Below, piece by piece: positions 18,431 through 26,811 of a DNA stretch of 64,000 nt. The notes under the pieces are model-generated. The model was given only the letters and a program-made list of their open reading frames with translations, ran no database searches and had not been told where the DNA came from. The DNA is taken from assembly GCF_000429625.1 (NCBI RefSeq), contig NZ_AUCF01000033.1, forward strand, positions 1 to 64,000, read 5' to 3'. The translations under genes and the position numbers were made by a program. The DNA comes from Azospirillum halopraeferens DSM 3675 (lineage in GTDB: Bacteria > Pseudomonadota > Alphaproteobacteria > Azospirillales > Azospirillaceae). The stretch's first letter is position 1. Each line of letters opens with the position of its first letter.

Positions 18431-18461
18431 AATATCGCGGTACAGTAAAAATATCGAGATT
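18431..18461 (+). promoter_or_regulatory. Bipartite operator, copy 2, before dmpP
   Basis: AATATCG (18431-18437), 14 bases, TATCGAGATT (18452-18461). The same two blocks with the same 14-base spacing occur in inverted orientation at the dmpD promoter (11525-11555). The outer parts form an imperfect dyad (AATATCG against CGAGATT). The patch is conspicuously AT-rich for this genome. It lies 60 bases before the dmpP start. Confidence 0.6.
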
Positions 18462-18521
18462 TCGGTTGACCCCGGAGATTGCCCCGGGGCACCCTGATCC
18501 GGCGATGTTTGGAGGAATGCG

Positions 18522-19586
18522 GTGAGTCACACGCTGACCATCGAGCCCACCGGTGACACCGTCACCGTCGAGGACGGCCAGACCATCCTGGACGCCTGCC
18601 TGCGCCGGGGGATCTGGCTTCCCCACGCCTGCGGCCACGGCCTGTGCGGCACCTGCAAGGTCGAGGTGGTCGACGGCACCATCGACCACGGCGACGCCTC
18701 GGGCTTCGCGCTGATGGATTTCGAGCGGGAGGAGGGGCGCACGCTGGCCTGCACCGCCACCCTGTGCTCCGACGCCACCATCGAGGCCGACGTGGAGGAC
18801 GAGCCGGACGCCCGCCGCGTCCCCGTGCGTGACACGGTCGGGACCGTCGTCCGCCTCGACGACCTGACCCACGACGTCAAGGGCGTGGTCCTGGAGTTGC
18901 CGGGCGATGGCCTGGACTTCCAGGCGGGCCAGTACGTCAACCTGACGGTGCCCGGCGTCGACGGCCCGCGCGCCTTTTCCCTGGCCAACCCGCCGTCGCA
19001 GCGCAACCGGCTGGAACTCCACGTGCGCCGCGTCCCCGGCGGGCAGGCCACGGGGTACATCCACGACACGCTGCGGGTCGGCGACCGGCTCACCGTGACC
19101 GGGCCCTACGGGCGGTTCTTCGTGCGCACCGCCGACCCCGTACCGTCCATCTTCCTGGCCGGCGGCACCGGCCTGTCGAGCCCCAAGGCGATGATCCTCG
19201 ACCTGCTGGAGCGGGGGTGGGAGCAGCCGATGGTGCTGATCCACGGCGTGCGGGCGGAGCGCGACCTGTACGACCGGCCGGTCTTCGCGGCGCTGGCGGC
19301 GCGCCACCCCGGGCTGACCTACATCCCCGTCCTGTCCGAGCCGCAGGCCGGCGACGATCCGGACCTGGCGACGGGGTTCGTCCACGAGGTCTTGCAGCGC
19401 CACTTCGGCGGCATGTTCGCCGGCCGGCGCGCCTATCTCTGCGGCCCGCCGCCCATGGTGGAGGCGTGCATCCGCACCCTGATGCAGGGCCGCCTGTTCG
19501 AGCGCGACATCTTCACCGAACGCTTCCTGACCAAGGGCGACGGTGGGGAGGGGCGCGTGCGCAGCCCGCTCTTCAAGAGGATCTGA
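18522..19586 (+). CDS. dmpP: Phenol hydroxylase reductase P5 (2Fe-2S/FAD)
   Basis: Transfers electrons from NADH through FAD and a 2Fe-2S cluster to the diiron hydroxylase. The N-terminal plant-type ferredoxin domain shows CGHGLCGTC and a later LAC cysteine (about residues 30-80). It is followed by an FAD domain with RAFSLAN and an NAD domain with FLAGGTGLSSPKAM and the terminal CGPPPMVEACI. The length of 354 is normal. Translation starts at a GTG ten bases after a GGAGGA ribosome binding site. Although it serves the hydroxylase, it lies downstream of a hairpin and a distinct operator, so it may be co-regulated with the lower pathway. Confidence 0.95.
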   Translation: MSHTLTIEPTGDTVTVEDGQTILDACLRRGIWLPHACGHGLCGTCKVEVVDGTIDHGDASGFALMDFEREEGRTLACTATLCSDATIEADVEDEPDARRVPVRDTVGTVVRLDDLTHDVKGVVLELPGDGLDFQAGQYVNLTVPGVDGPRAFSLANPPSQRNRLELHVRRVPGGQATGYIHDTLRVGDRLTVTGPYGRFFVRTADPVPSIFLAGGTGLSSPKAMILDLLERGWEQPMVLIHGVRAERDLYDRPVFAALAARHPGLTYIPVLSEPQAGDDPDLATGFVHEVLQRHFGGMFAGRRAYLCGPPPMVEACIRTLMQGRLFERDIFTERFLTKGDGGEGRVRSPLFKRI

Positions 19587-19590
19587 GGCG

Positions 19591-19941
19591 ATGGCCGCGC
19601 AGCGCTTCACCATCCGGCTGGCGCAAGGCGACGCCCGTTTCCCCTGCCGGGGCGACGAGACGGTCGTCACCGCCATGGAGCGGGCGGAGGGCTTCGGCCT
19701 GCTGCCCCGCGACGGGCGCGCGGTGCCCGTCGGCTGCCGCCGCGGCGGCTGCGGCGTGTGCCGCGTGCGGGTGCTCGACGGCGCCTACCGGCTGGAGCCG
19801 ATGAGCCGGGCCCACGTCACCGAGGCGGAACAGGCGGACGGGTACGCGCTCGCCTGCCGCATCGTCCCGCTGGGCGACCTCACGCTGCACCCCGCGCCGC
19901 GGCCGCGGTCCCCGGAACCGGACACCCCCAACAACGGATAA
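19591..19941 (+). CDS. dmpQ: Plant-type 2Fe-2S ferredoxin (XylT/DmpQ family)
   Basis: A 116-residue ferredoxin with the cluster motif CRRGGCGVC and a downstream LAC cysteine. In DmpQ/XylT systems this ferredoxin reactivates catechol 2,3-dioxygenase by re-reducing its oxidised iron, which fits its place immediately before dmpB. It begins four bases after dmpP. The C-terminal proline-rich tail has no assigned role. Confidence 0.92.
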   Translation: MAAQRFTIRLAQGDARFPCRGDETVVTAMERAEGFGLLPRDGRAVPVGCRRGGCGVCRVRVLDGAYRLEPMSRAHVTEAEQADGYALACRIVPLGDLTLHPAPRPRSPEPDTPNNG

Positions 19942-19958
19942 ACCAGGAGGAAATCCCC

Positions 19959-20882
19959 ATGGCACTCACCGGCGTCCTGCGCCCCGGCTTCATCCAGCTC
20001 CGCGTCCTCGACATGGCGGCGGCCGAGACCCACTATGTCGACCGCATGGGCCTGAACAAGGTGTGCACCGGCGACGACGGCCGCGTCTACCTCAAGGGCT
20101 GGGACGAGTTCGACCACCATTCCGTCATCCTGCGCCCGGCCGACGCCGCCGGCATCGACGTCATGGCGTTCAAGGTCGCCTCCGACGCCGACCTCGACGC
20201 CTTCGAGACGCGCATCACCGACTGGGGGCTGGCCGTCGACCACGTGGCCGAGGGCGAGCAGCCCGGCCTCGGCCGGCGCATCGGCTTCACCATCCCGACC
20301 GGCCACCGCATCGAGCTGTACGCCGCCATCGCCCTGTCGGAGAACCACCCGCCGATCCACAACCCGCACGTCTGGCCGGAAGAGCCGCGCGGCATGAAGG
20401 CCACGCGCTTCGACCACGCCCTGCTGTACGGGCCGAACGTCGACCGGGTGCTGGCCTTCTTCACCGAGGTGCTGGACTTCTCGCTGGCCGAGAAGGTGGA
20501 CACCCCCGAGGGCGCCCCCATGGCGATCTGGCTGACCTGCTCCAACAAGGCCCACGACATCGCCTTCGTGAATTATCCGGAACCGGGCAAGCTGCACCAC
20601 GCCGCCTTCTTCCTCGACACCTGGATGGACATCGGCCACGCCGCCGACATCATGACGCGCTACGACATCTCCATCGACGTCGGGCCGACCCGCCACGGCA
20701 TCACCCGCGGCCAGACCATCTATTTCTTCGACCCCTCGGGCAACCGCAACGAGGTGTTCGCCGGCGGCTACACCTACTACCCCGACAACCCCACCCGCTC
20801 CTGGAGCCCGGACGAGCTGGGCCGCGGCATCTTCTATTACGAGCGGCGCCTGAACGACGCCTTCCTCTCGGTCGTGACCTGA
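19959..20882 (+). CDS. dmpB: Catechol 2,3-dioxygenase (extradiol, type I)
   Basis: Cleaves catechol next to its hydroxyl groups to give yellow 2-hydroxymuconic semialdehyde, using Fe(II). The 307-residue two-domain vicinal oxygen chelate protein has its metal ligands at H153 (FDHALLYG), H214 (KLHHAAFF) and E265 (NRNEVFAGG), the same numbering as Pseudomonas XylE. The catalytic H199-type and Y255-type surroundings also look intact. It follows the ferredoxin gene by 17 bases with an AGGAGG ribosome binding site. Confidence 0.97.
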   Translation: MALTGVLRPGFIQLRVLDMAAAETHYVDRMGLNKVCTGDDGRVYLKGWDEFDHHSVILRPADAAGIDVMAFKVASDADLDAFETRITDWGLAVDHVAEGEQPGLGRRIGFTIPTGHRIELYAAIALSENHPPIHNPHVWPEEPRGMKATRFDHALLYGPNVDRVLAFFTEVLDFSLAEKVDTPEGAPMAIWLTCSNKAHDIAFVNYPEPGKLHHAAFFLDTWMDIGHAADIMTRYDISIDVGPTRHGITRGQTIYFFDPSGNRNEVFAGGYTYYPDNPTRSWSPDELGRGIFYYERRLNDAFLSVVT

Positions 20883-20892
20883 GGGCGGCGCC

Positions 20893-21324
20893 ATGGAGCT
20901 GACCGTCCGTCGGGACAGCATCACCGCGGAGGCCGCCCTGGCGGCGGTCGCCGCGGCGGTGCGCAAGGGGCAGGAGATGGGGGTCGCGGTCAACGCGGCG
21001 GTGGTGGACGCCGGCGGCAACCTCGCCGGCTTCCTGCGCGCCCCCGACGCCTTCCTGCCCTCCATCACCATCGCCATCGACAAGGCCTGGACGGCGGTGG
21101 GGTTCCGCATGCCGTCCGGCCGGCTCTACGCGCTGCTGAGCGACAACCCGGCGCTGCTCGACGGCATCACCGGGCGCGACCGGGTGGCCGCCTTCGCGGG
21201 CGGGTTCCCCATCGTGGTCGACGGCCGGATCGTCGGGGCCATCGGGGTGTCCGGCGCCTCGGAGGAGCAGGACTGCGCGTGCGCCGGGGCGGGGCTTGCG
21301 GCGCTTGGCCTCACCCACGAATAA
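20893..21324 (+). CDS. GlcG/HbpS-like heme-binding family protein
   Basis: A 143-residue protein of the HbpS/GlcG family (formerly DUF336), with the pattern VNAAVVDAGGNLAGFLRAPDAFLPSITIAIDKAWTA (start of the conserved region) and a C-terminal GAIGVSGASEEQD. Homologues are often found inside catabolic operons, including meta-cleavage clusters, but their role there is unproven; HbpS of Streptomyces binds heme and responds to redox stress. It is tightly spaced between dmpB and dmpC, so it is co-transcribed. Confidence 0.88.
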   Translation: MELTVRRDSITAEAALAAVAAAVRKGQEMGVAVNAAVVDAGGNLAGFLRAPDAFLPSITIAIDKAWTAVGFRMPSGRLYALLSDNPALLDGITGRDRVAAFAGGFPIVVDGRIVGAIGVSGASEEQDCACAGAGLAALGLTHE

Positions 21325-21343
21325 GAACAGGAACGACACGGAC

Positions 21344-22864
21344 ATGATCGCGACCACGCTTCCCGCCCCCGACGCACCCGCCGATTCACCGACCGGTGCC
21401 GCGCCGGCGCGGGTGCTGCACTTCATCGACGGGACCTACACGGCCGGCACGGGCGGGCGGGTGTTCGAGAACCGCTCCCCCGTCGACGGCCGGCTGGTCT
21501 CGCTGGTGCACGAAGCCTCCCGCGCCGACGTGGACGACGCCGTCCGGGCCGCCCGCGCCGCCCTGAAAGGGCCGTGGAGCCGCATGACGGTGGAGCAGCG
21601 CACCGCCATCCTGCACGCGGTCGCCGACGGCATCACCCGGCGCTTCGACGACTTCCTCGCCGCCGAATGCGCCGACACGGGCAAGCCGCGCTCGCTGGCC
21701 TCCCACATCGACATCCCGCGCGGCGCCGCCAACTTCAAGATCTTCGCCGATCTGGTGAAGAACGTGGCGACCGAGTGCTTCGAGATGGCGACCCCCGACG
21801 GCCGGGGGGCGATCAACTACGCCCGCCGGGCGCCGCGCGGCGTCATCGCCGTGATCAGCCCGTGGAACCTGCCGCTGCTGCTGATGACGTGGAAGGTCGG
21901 GCCGGCGCTGGCCTGCGGCAACACCGTGGTGGTCAAGCCGTCGGAGGAGACGCCGACCACCACCGCGCTGCTGGGCGAGGTGATGAACGAGGCCGGCGTG
22001 CCCCCCGGCGTCTTCAACGTGGTGCACGGCTTCGGCCCGGATTCCGCCGGCGCCTTCCTGACCGCGCACCCGGAGGTGGACGGCATCACCTTCACCGGCG
22101 AGACGCGCACCGGCGAGGCGATCATGAAGGCCGCCGCCGCCGGCGTGCGTCCCGTGTCGTTCGAACTGGGCGGCAAGAATCCGGCGCTGGTGTTCGCCGA
22201 CTGCGACATGGACGCGGCGATCGAGGGCACCATGCGCTCGGTCTTCGCCAACTGCGGCCAGGTGTGCCTGGGCACCGAGCGCGTCTACGTGGAACGCCCG
22301 ATCTTCGAGGAGTTCGTGAGCCGCCTGAAGGCGGGGGCGGAGGCCCTGCGGCTCGGCCGGCCGGAGGACCCGGAGACCAACCTGGGCCCCCTCATCAGCG
22401 CGGAGCACCGCGACAAGGTGCTGTCCTACTACCGCAAGGCGGTGGCGGACGGGGCCACCGTGGTGACCGGCGGCGGCGTGCCCGACCTCGGGCCCGAGCT
22501 GGCCGGGGGGTCGTGGATCCAGCCGACCATCTGGACCGGCCTGGCCGACGACAGCGCGGTGATGCGCGAGGAGATCTTCGGGCCGTGCTGCCACGTCCGC
22601 CCCTTCGACACGGAGGAGGAGGCGGTGGCGCTCGCCAACGACACGCCCTACGGGCTGGCGGCGGCGGTGTGGACGGAGAACGTGTCGCGCGCCCACCGCG
22701 TGTCGGCGCGCATCGACGCCGGCATCGTCTGGGTGAACTCCTGGTTCCTGCGCGACCTGCGCACGCCCTTCGGCGGCTCCAAAGCGTCGGGCATCGGGCG
22801 CGAGGGCGGCGTCCACGGGCTGGAGTTCTACACCGAGCTGAAGAACGTCTGCATCAAGCTGTGA
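21344..22864 (+). CDS. dmpC: 2-hydroxymuconic semialdehyde dehydrogenase
   Basis: NAD-dependent oxidation of 2-hydroxymuconic semialdehyde to 2-hydroxymuconate (4-oxalocrotonate), the oxidative branch of the pathway. The 506-residue aldehyde dehydrogenase has the NAD-binding SPWNLPLLLMTWK, the catalytic glutamate region FELGGKNP and the catalytic cysteine in FANCGQVCLGTERVYVE. The first 20 residues are extra compared with Pseudomonas DmpC. The chosen ATG is the last one before the homologous part; an upstream in-frame start would overlap the preceding gene. Confidence 0.95.
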   Translation: MIATTLPAPDAPADSPTGAAPARVLHFIDGTYTAGTGGRVFENRSPVDGRLVSLVHEASRADVDDAVRAARAALKGPWSRMTVEQRTAILHAVADGITRRFDDFLAAECADTGKPRSLASHIDIPRGAANFKIFADLVKNVATECFEMATPDGRGAINYARRAPRGVIAVISPWNLPLLLMTWKVGPALACGNTVVVKPSEETPTTTALLGEVMNEAGVPPGVFNVVHGFGPDSAGAFLTAHPEVDGITFTGETRTGEAIMKAAAAGVRPVSFELGGKNPALVFADCDMDAAIEGTMRSVFANCGQVCLGTERVYVERPIFEEFVSRLKAGAEALRLGRPEDPETNLGPLISAEHRDKVLSYYRKAVADGATVVTGGGVPDLGPELAGGSWIQPTIWTGLADDSAVMREEIFGPCCHVRPFDTEEEAVALANDTPYGLAAAVWTENVSRAHRVSARIDAGIVWVNSWFLRDLRTPFGGSKASGIGREGGVHGLEFYTELKNVCIKL

Positions 22865-22875
22865 TCGGAATCCCC

Positions 22876-23670
22876 ATGGAAACGAGCCAAGCCGACATCC
22901 GGGCCGCCGCCGACCGCCTCTACGAGGCGAACCGCAGCATGAGTGCCTGCGACCCCGTGCGCGACCTGCTGGCCGAGGGCGACCTCGCCGCCGCCTACGC
23001 GGTGCAGGAGATCAACACCACGCGCTTCCTCGACGCGGGCCGCGTCCTCGCCGGGCGCAAGATCGGCCTGACGTCGAAGTCGGTGCAGCGCCAGCTCGGC
23101 GTCGACCAGCCCGACTACGGCATGCTGTTCGCCGACATGGCGATCCCCGACGGCTGGGAGATCCCCTGCGGCCGCCTGATCCAGCCCAAGGCGGAGGCCG
23201 AGGTGGCCTTCGTGCTGGGCCGCGACCTGACGAGCGAGCACATCACCGCGGCCGACGTCATCCGCGCGGTGGACTGCGTGCTGCCCGCCATCGAGGTGGT
23301 GGACAGCCGCGTCGCCGGCTGGAACATCCGCATCCTCGACACCATCGCCGACAACGCCTCCTCCGGCCTCTACGTCCTGGGCAACGAGCCGAAGGCGCTG
23401 GCCGGCCTCGACCTGCGGATGTGCGGCATGGTCATGGAGGTGCGCGGCGAGCCGGTGAGCACCGGCGCCGGCGTCGCCTGCCTCGGCCACCCGCTGAACG
23501 CCGTGTGGTGGCTGGCGCAGGTGATGGCGCGGGCGGGACGGCCGCTGAAGGCCGGCGACACCGTGCTGTCCGGCGCGCTCGGCCCGATGGTTCCCGCCGC
23601 CCGGGGCGACACCGTGGAAGCCCGCATCAACGGCCTGGGCTCGGTCCGCGCCGTCTTCGCAAAGGAATGA
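22876..23670 (+). CDS. dmpE: 2-oxopent-4-enoate (2-hydroxypenta-2,4-dienoate) hydratase
   Basis: Adds water to 2-hydroxypenta-2,4-dienoate to form 4-hydroxy-2-oxovalerate, with a divalent metal. The 264 residues have the family blocks GRKIGLTSKSVQRQLGV, PDYGMLFADM, PKAEAEVAFVLGRDL and the metal-site region EVVDSRV. It is paralogous to the decarboxylase DmpH encoded further down, with which it forms a complex in characterised systems. Confidence 0.94.
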   Translation: METSQADIRAAADRLYEANRSMSACDPVRDLLAEGDLAAAYAVQEINTTRFLDAGRVLAGRKIGLTSKSVQRQLGVDQPDYGMLFADMAIPDGWEIPCGRLIQPKAEAEVAFVLGRDLTSEHITAADVIRAVDCVLPAIEVVDSRVAGWNIRILDTIADNASSGLYVLGNEPKALAGLDLRMCGMVMEVRGEPVSTGAGVACLGHPLNAVWWLAQVMARAGRPLKAGDTVLSGALGPMVPAARGDTVEARINGLGSVRAVFAKE

Positions 23671-23678
23671 GGTCACCG

Positions 23679-24611
23679 ATGGCCAGGACAAAGATTGCGA
23701 TCATCGGGTCGGGGAACATCGGCACCGACCTGATGATCAAGGTGATGCGCAACTCCCGACACCTGGAGATGGGCGTCATGGTCGGCATCGACCCGGCCTC
23801 CGACGGGCTGGCGCGGGCCCGGCGCATGGGCGTGGCCACCTGCGACGGCGGCATGGAGGGGCTGGTGGCGATGCCGGAGTGGACCGACATCCGCATCGTC
23901 TTCGACGCCACCTCCGCCTATGCCCACCGCCGGCATTCGGAGATGGCGGTGGCCGCGGGCAAGCAGGTGATCGACCTCACCCCCGCCGCCATCGGCCCCT
24001 ACACGGTGCCGCCGGTCAACCTGGACAGCCACCTCGACCAGCCCAACGTCAACATGGTGACGTGCGGCGGGCAGGCGACCATCCCCATGGTGCACGCGGT
24101 CCGGCGCGTCGCCGCCTCGCTGCCCTATGCCGAGATCGTGGCGTCCATTTCGTCCCGCTCCGCCGGCCCCGGCACCCGCGCCAACATCGACGAGTTCACG
24201 CAGACCACCTCGCGCGCCATCGAGCTGGTCGGCGGCGCCGACCGCGGCAAGGCGATCATCGTCCTGAACCCGGCGGAGCCGCCGCTGATCATGCGCGACA
24301 CCGTCTACACCCTGAGCCGGGGTGCCGAGCCCGAGGCCATCGCGGAATCGGTGGAGGCCATGGTCCGCGAGGTCCGCAGCTACGTGCCCGGCTACCGCCT
24401 GAAGCAGAAGGTGCAGTTCGAGCGCATCGGCGACAACGACCCGCTGCGCATCCCCGGCTACGGCACCTTCACGGGGCTGAAGTCGTCGATCTTCCTGGAG
24501 GTGGAAGGGGCGGCCCACTACCTGCCGGCCTACGCCGGCAATCTGGACATCATGACCTCGGCCGCCATGGCCACCGCCGACCGCTGGGTCGAGCGGATGC
24601 TGCGCGCCTGA
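23679..24611 (+). CDS. dmpF: Acetaldehyde dehydrogenase (acylating)
   Basis: Oxidises the acetaldehyde released by DmpG to acetyl-CoA with NAD and CoA. The 310 residues show the nucleotide-binding start IAIIGSGNIGTDLMIK, the catalytic cysteine in MVTCGGQATIPMVHAV and the ISSRSAGPGTRANIDEFT block. In this family the enzyme forms a channelling complex with the aldolase, whose gene follows after 18 bases. Length is normal. Confidence 0.96.
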   Translation: MARTKIAIIGSGNIGTDLMIKVMRNSRHLEMGVMVGIDPASDGLARARRMGVATCDGGMEGLVAMPEWTDIRIVFDATSAYAHRRHSEMAVAAGKQVIDLTPAAIGPYTVPPVNLDSHLDQPNVNMVTCGGQATIPMVHAVRRVAASLPYAEIVASISSRSAGPGTRANIDEFTQTTSRAIELVGGADRGKAIIVLNPAEPPLIMRDTVYTLSRGAEPEAIAESVEAMVREVRSYVPGYRLKQKVQFERIGDNDPLRIPGYGTFTGLKSSIFLEVEGAAHYLPAYAGNLDIMTSAAMATADRWVERMLRA

Positions 24612-24629
24612 GCCGGGGAGGGGAGCGTC

Positions 24630-25658
24630 ATGAGCAAACTCTACATCCAGGACGTCACGCTGCGCGACGGCATGCACGCCCTGCGTCACCAGTATTCCAT
24701 CGACACGGCGGTGGCCATCGCCAAAGCGCTGGACGCCGCGAAGGTGGATTCCATCGAGATCACCCACGGCGACGGCCTGGCCGGCGGGTCCTTCAACTAC
24801 GGCTTCGGCCGCCACACCGACCACGAGTGGATCGCCGCCGTCGCCGACGCGGTGACGCACGCCCGCGTCGCCGTGCTGCTGCTGCCCGGCATCGGCACCA
24901 AGGAGGACCTGCGCGAGGCGTGGAGCAGCGGCGCGCGCAGCGTGCGCATCGCCACCCACTGCACCGAAGCCGACGTGTCGAAGCAGCACATGGCCTACGC
25001 GCGCGAGCTGGGCTACGACACCGTGGGCTTCCTGATGATGGCCCACATGATCCCGACCGACCGGCTGGTCGAGCAGGCGAAGCTGATGGAGAGCTACGGC
25101 GCGCAGTGCGTCTATGTGGTGGACTCCTCCGGCGCCCTGCTGATGGACCAGGTGGCGGAGCGGGTGACGGCGTTCCGGCAGGAGCTGCGGCCGGAGACGC
25201 AGGTGGGCATCCACACCCACCACAACCTGACGCTGGGCGTCGCCAACGCGGTGGTCGCCGTGCAGAACGGCGCGGTGCGCGTCGACAGCTCCCTGGCGGG
25301 CATGGGGGCCGGGGCCGGCAACGCGCCGCTGGAGGCGCTGATCGCCGTGCTGGACCGCATGGGCTACGCCCACGGCTGCGACCTCTTCCGGCTGATGGAC
25401 GCCGCCGACGACCTGGTGCGCCCGCTCCAGGACCGGCCGGTGCGGGTCGACCGGGAGAGCCTGTCGCTGGGCTACGCCGGCGTCTATTCCAGCTTCCTGC
25501 GCCACGCGGAGCGCGCCGCCGCGACCTACGGCCTGGACGCCCGCGAGATCCTGATCGAGCTGGGCCGCCGCAAGATGGTCGGCGGGCAGGAGGATATGAT
25601 CGTCGACGTGGCGCTCGATCTCGTCAAGGCGAAGGAAACGGAGGCCGCCCATGTCTGA
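24630..25658 (+). CDS. dmpG: 4-hydroxy-2-oxovalerate aldolase
   Basis: Splits 4-hydroxy-2-oxovalerate into pyruvate and acetaldehyde, with Mn(II). The 342-residue TIM barrel of the HMGL-like family has the metal-site N-terminus VTLRDGMHALRHQYS and the HTHHNLTLGVANAV block with the metal-binding histidines. It partners with DmpF to channel acetaldehyde. Its stop overlaps the start of dmpH by eight bases. Confidence 0.96.
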   Translation: MSKLYIQDVTLRDGMHALRHQYSIDTAVAIAKALDAAKVDSIEITHGDGLAGGSFNYGFGRHTDHEWIAAVADAVTHARVAVLLLPGIGTKEDLREAWSSGARSVRIATHCTEADVSKQHMAYARELGYDTVGFLMMAHMIPTDRLVEQAKLMESYGAQCVYVVDSSGALLMDQVAERVTAFRQELRPETQVGIHTHHNLTLGVANAVVAVQNGAVRVDSSLAGMGAGAGNAPLEALIAVLDRMGYAHGCDLFRLMDAADDLVRPLQDRPVRVDRESLSLGYAGVYSSFLRHAERAAATYGLDAREILIELGRRKMVGGQEDMIVDVALDLVKAKETEAAHV

Positions 25659-26421
25659 CCTGGCCAAGCTGGCGGAGGTGGTCGACGAGGCCGCCCGCAC
25701 CGCCACCGAGATCGCGCAGTTGTCCATCGCCCACCCGGACCTGACGGTCGACGACGCCTACGCCATCCAGGCCCTGTCGCTGGCCCGGCGCTACGCCCGC
25801 GGCGAGCGGCGCGTCGGCATGAAGATGGGCCTGACCAGCCGGGCCAAGATGGCCCAGGTCGGCGTCGACGAGATGATCTGGGGCCGCCTGACCGACGCCA
25901 TGCAGGTGGAGGAGGGTGCGGTGGTCGACATCGCCCGCTACGTCCACCCGCGCGTCGAGCCGGAGGTGGCGTTCCTCCTGAAGGCGCCGCTGGCCGGCCG
26001 GGTGACCGCGGCGCAGGCCATGGCGGCGGTGGCGGCGGTGGCCCCGGCGCTGGAGATCATCGACAGCCGTTACAAGGACTTCCGCTTCGCGCTGCCCGAC
26101 GTGGTGGCCGACAACTCCTCGTCGTCGGGCTTCGTGATCGGCGGCTGGCGGTCGCCCGACGTGGACGTCGCCAACCTGGGCATCGCCATGGAACTGGACG
26201 GGCAGGTGCGCCAGGTCGGTTCCAGCGCCGCGATCCTCGGCGACCCCGTGCGGTCGCTGGTGGCGGCGGCGCGGCTGGTGGCGCAGTGGGGCGAGCGGCT
26301 GGAAGCGGGCTGGATCGTGCTGGCCGGCGGTGCCACCGCGGCCGAGCCTCTGGCCCCCGGCGTGAGCGTGCGCCTGACCATGCAGCATCTGGGTCCGGTG
26401 TCCTTCAGCGTGGCGGGGTGA
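25651..26421 (+). CDS. dmpH: 4-oxalocrotonate (2-oxo-3-hexenedioate) decarboxylase
   Basis: Decarboxylates 2-oxo-3-hexenedioate to 2-hydroxypenta-2,4-dienoate in the oxidative branch. The 256 residues resemble DmpE (GMKMGLTSRAKMAQVGV, EPEVAFLL, EIIDSRYKDFRF), as expected because hydratase and decarboxylase are homologous. It overlaps the end of dmpG and is followed by the tautomerase gene after four bases. Confidence 0.94.
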   Translation: MSDLAKLAEVVDEAARTATEIAQLSIAHPDLTVDDAYAIQALSLARRYARGERRVGMKMGLTSRAKMAQVGVDEMIWGRLTDAMQVEEGAVVDIARYVHPRVEPEVAFLLKAPLAGRVTAAQAMAAVAAVAPALEIIDSRYKDFRFALPDVVADNSSSSGFVIGGWRSPDVDVANLGIAMELDGQVRQVGSSAAILGDPVRSLVAAARLVAQWGERLEAGWIVLAGGATAAEPLAPGVSVRLTMQHLGPVSFSVAG

Positions 26422-26425
26422 GACC

Positions 26426-26620
26426 ATGCCCATCATCACCGCCGTCCTGCTGCCCGGCCGCCCGCAGGCGGTGAAGGCCGCCTTCATGAAGGCGGTGGCC
26501 GAGGCGGCGGCGTCCTCGCTGGGCGCCCCCCTCGAAACCGTCCGGGTCATCATCCAGGAGGTGCCGCACGAGCACTTCTCCGTCGGCGGCGTCGCCAAGG
26601 CACCGCCCGGCTCCGGCTGA
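26426..26620 (+). CDS. dmpI: 4-oxalocrotonate tautomerase
   Basis: Converts 2-hydroxymuconate to 2-oxo-3-hexenedioate. A 64-residue protein that keeps the catalytic proline directly after the start methionine (MPIITAVLLPGR) and the EVP.EHFSVGG region of the family. It is the last gene of the meta-cleavage operon and is followed by a strong intrinsic terminator. Confidence 0.93.
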   Translation: MPIITAVLLPGRPQAVKAAFMKAVAEAAASSLGAPLETVRVIIQEVPHEHFSVGGVAKAPPGSG

Positions 26621-26662
26621 CGCCGGTCCTCTCGCGACCGCACGGGTGTCCTGCGCGACCTC

Positions 26663-26705
26663 CGGCCCTTCTCCCCGGCGACGGGGGGAGGGGCCGTTTC
26701 TTTTT
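26663..26705 (+). terminator. Intrinsic terminator of the dmp operon
   Basis: A 14-base-pair stem (CGGCCCTTCTCCCC at 26663-26676 against GGGGGGAGGGGCCG at 26683-26696, with three G-T pairs) and a six-base loop are followed directly by TTTCTTTTT. This is the clearest rho-independent terminator in the window and ends the operon after dmpI. Confidence 0.88.
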
Positions 26706-26782
26706 CCCGAACGCCGCGCCGCATCCGGCACGCCGGCCGCTGCGGGCTGGATTCGGCCGGGTGGCGGGTGTATGAAACAACT

Positions 26783-26792
26783 TGTCTAGACA
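26783..26792. promoter_or_regulatory. Candidate HutC operator before hutU
   Basis: TGTCTAGACA is a perfect ten-base palindrome 19 bases upstream of the hutU start, within TTGTCTAGACAG. HutC repressors recognise short palindromes with TTGT and ACAA-like ends. The half-site TAGACAA recurs at 29928-29934 between hutF and hutI, which supports the assignment. Confidence 0.55.
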
Positions 26793-26811
26793 GGCATGGG
26801 GAGGGTGCGCG

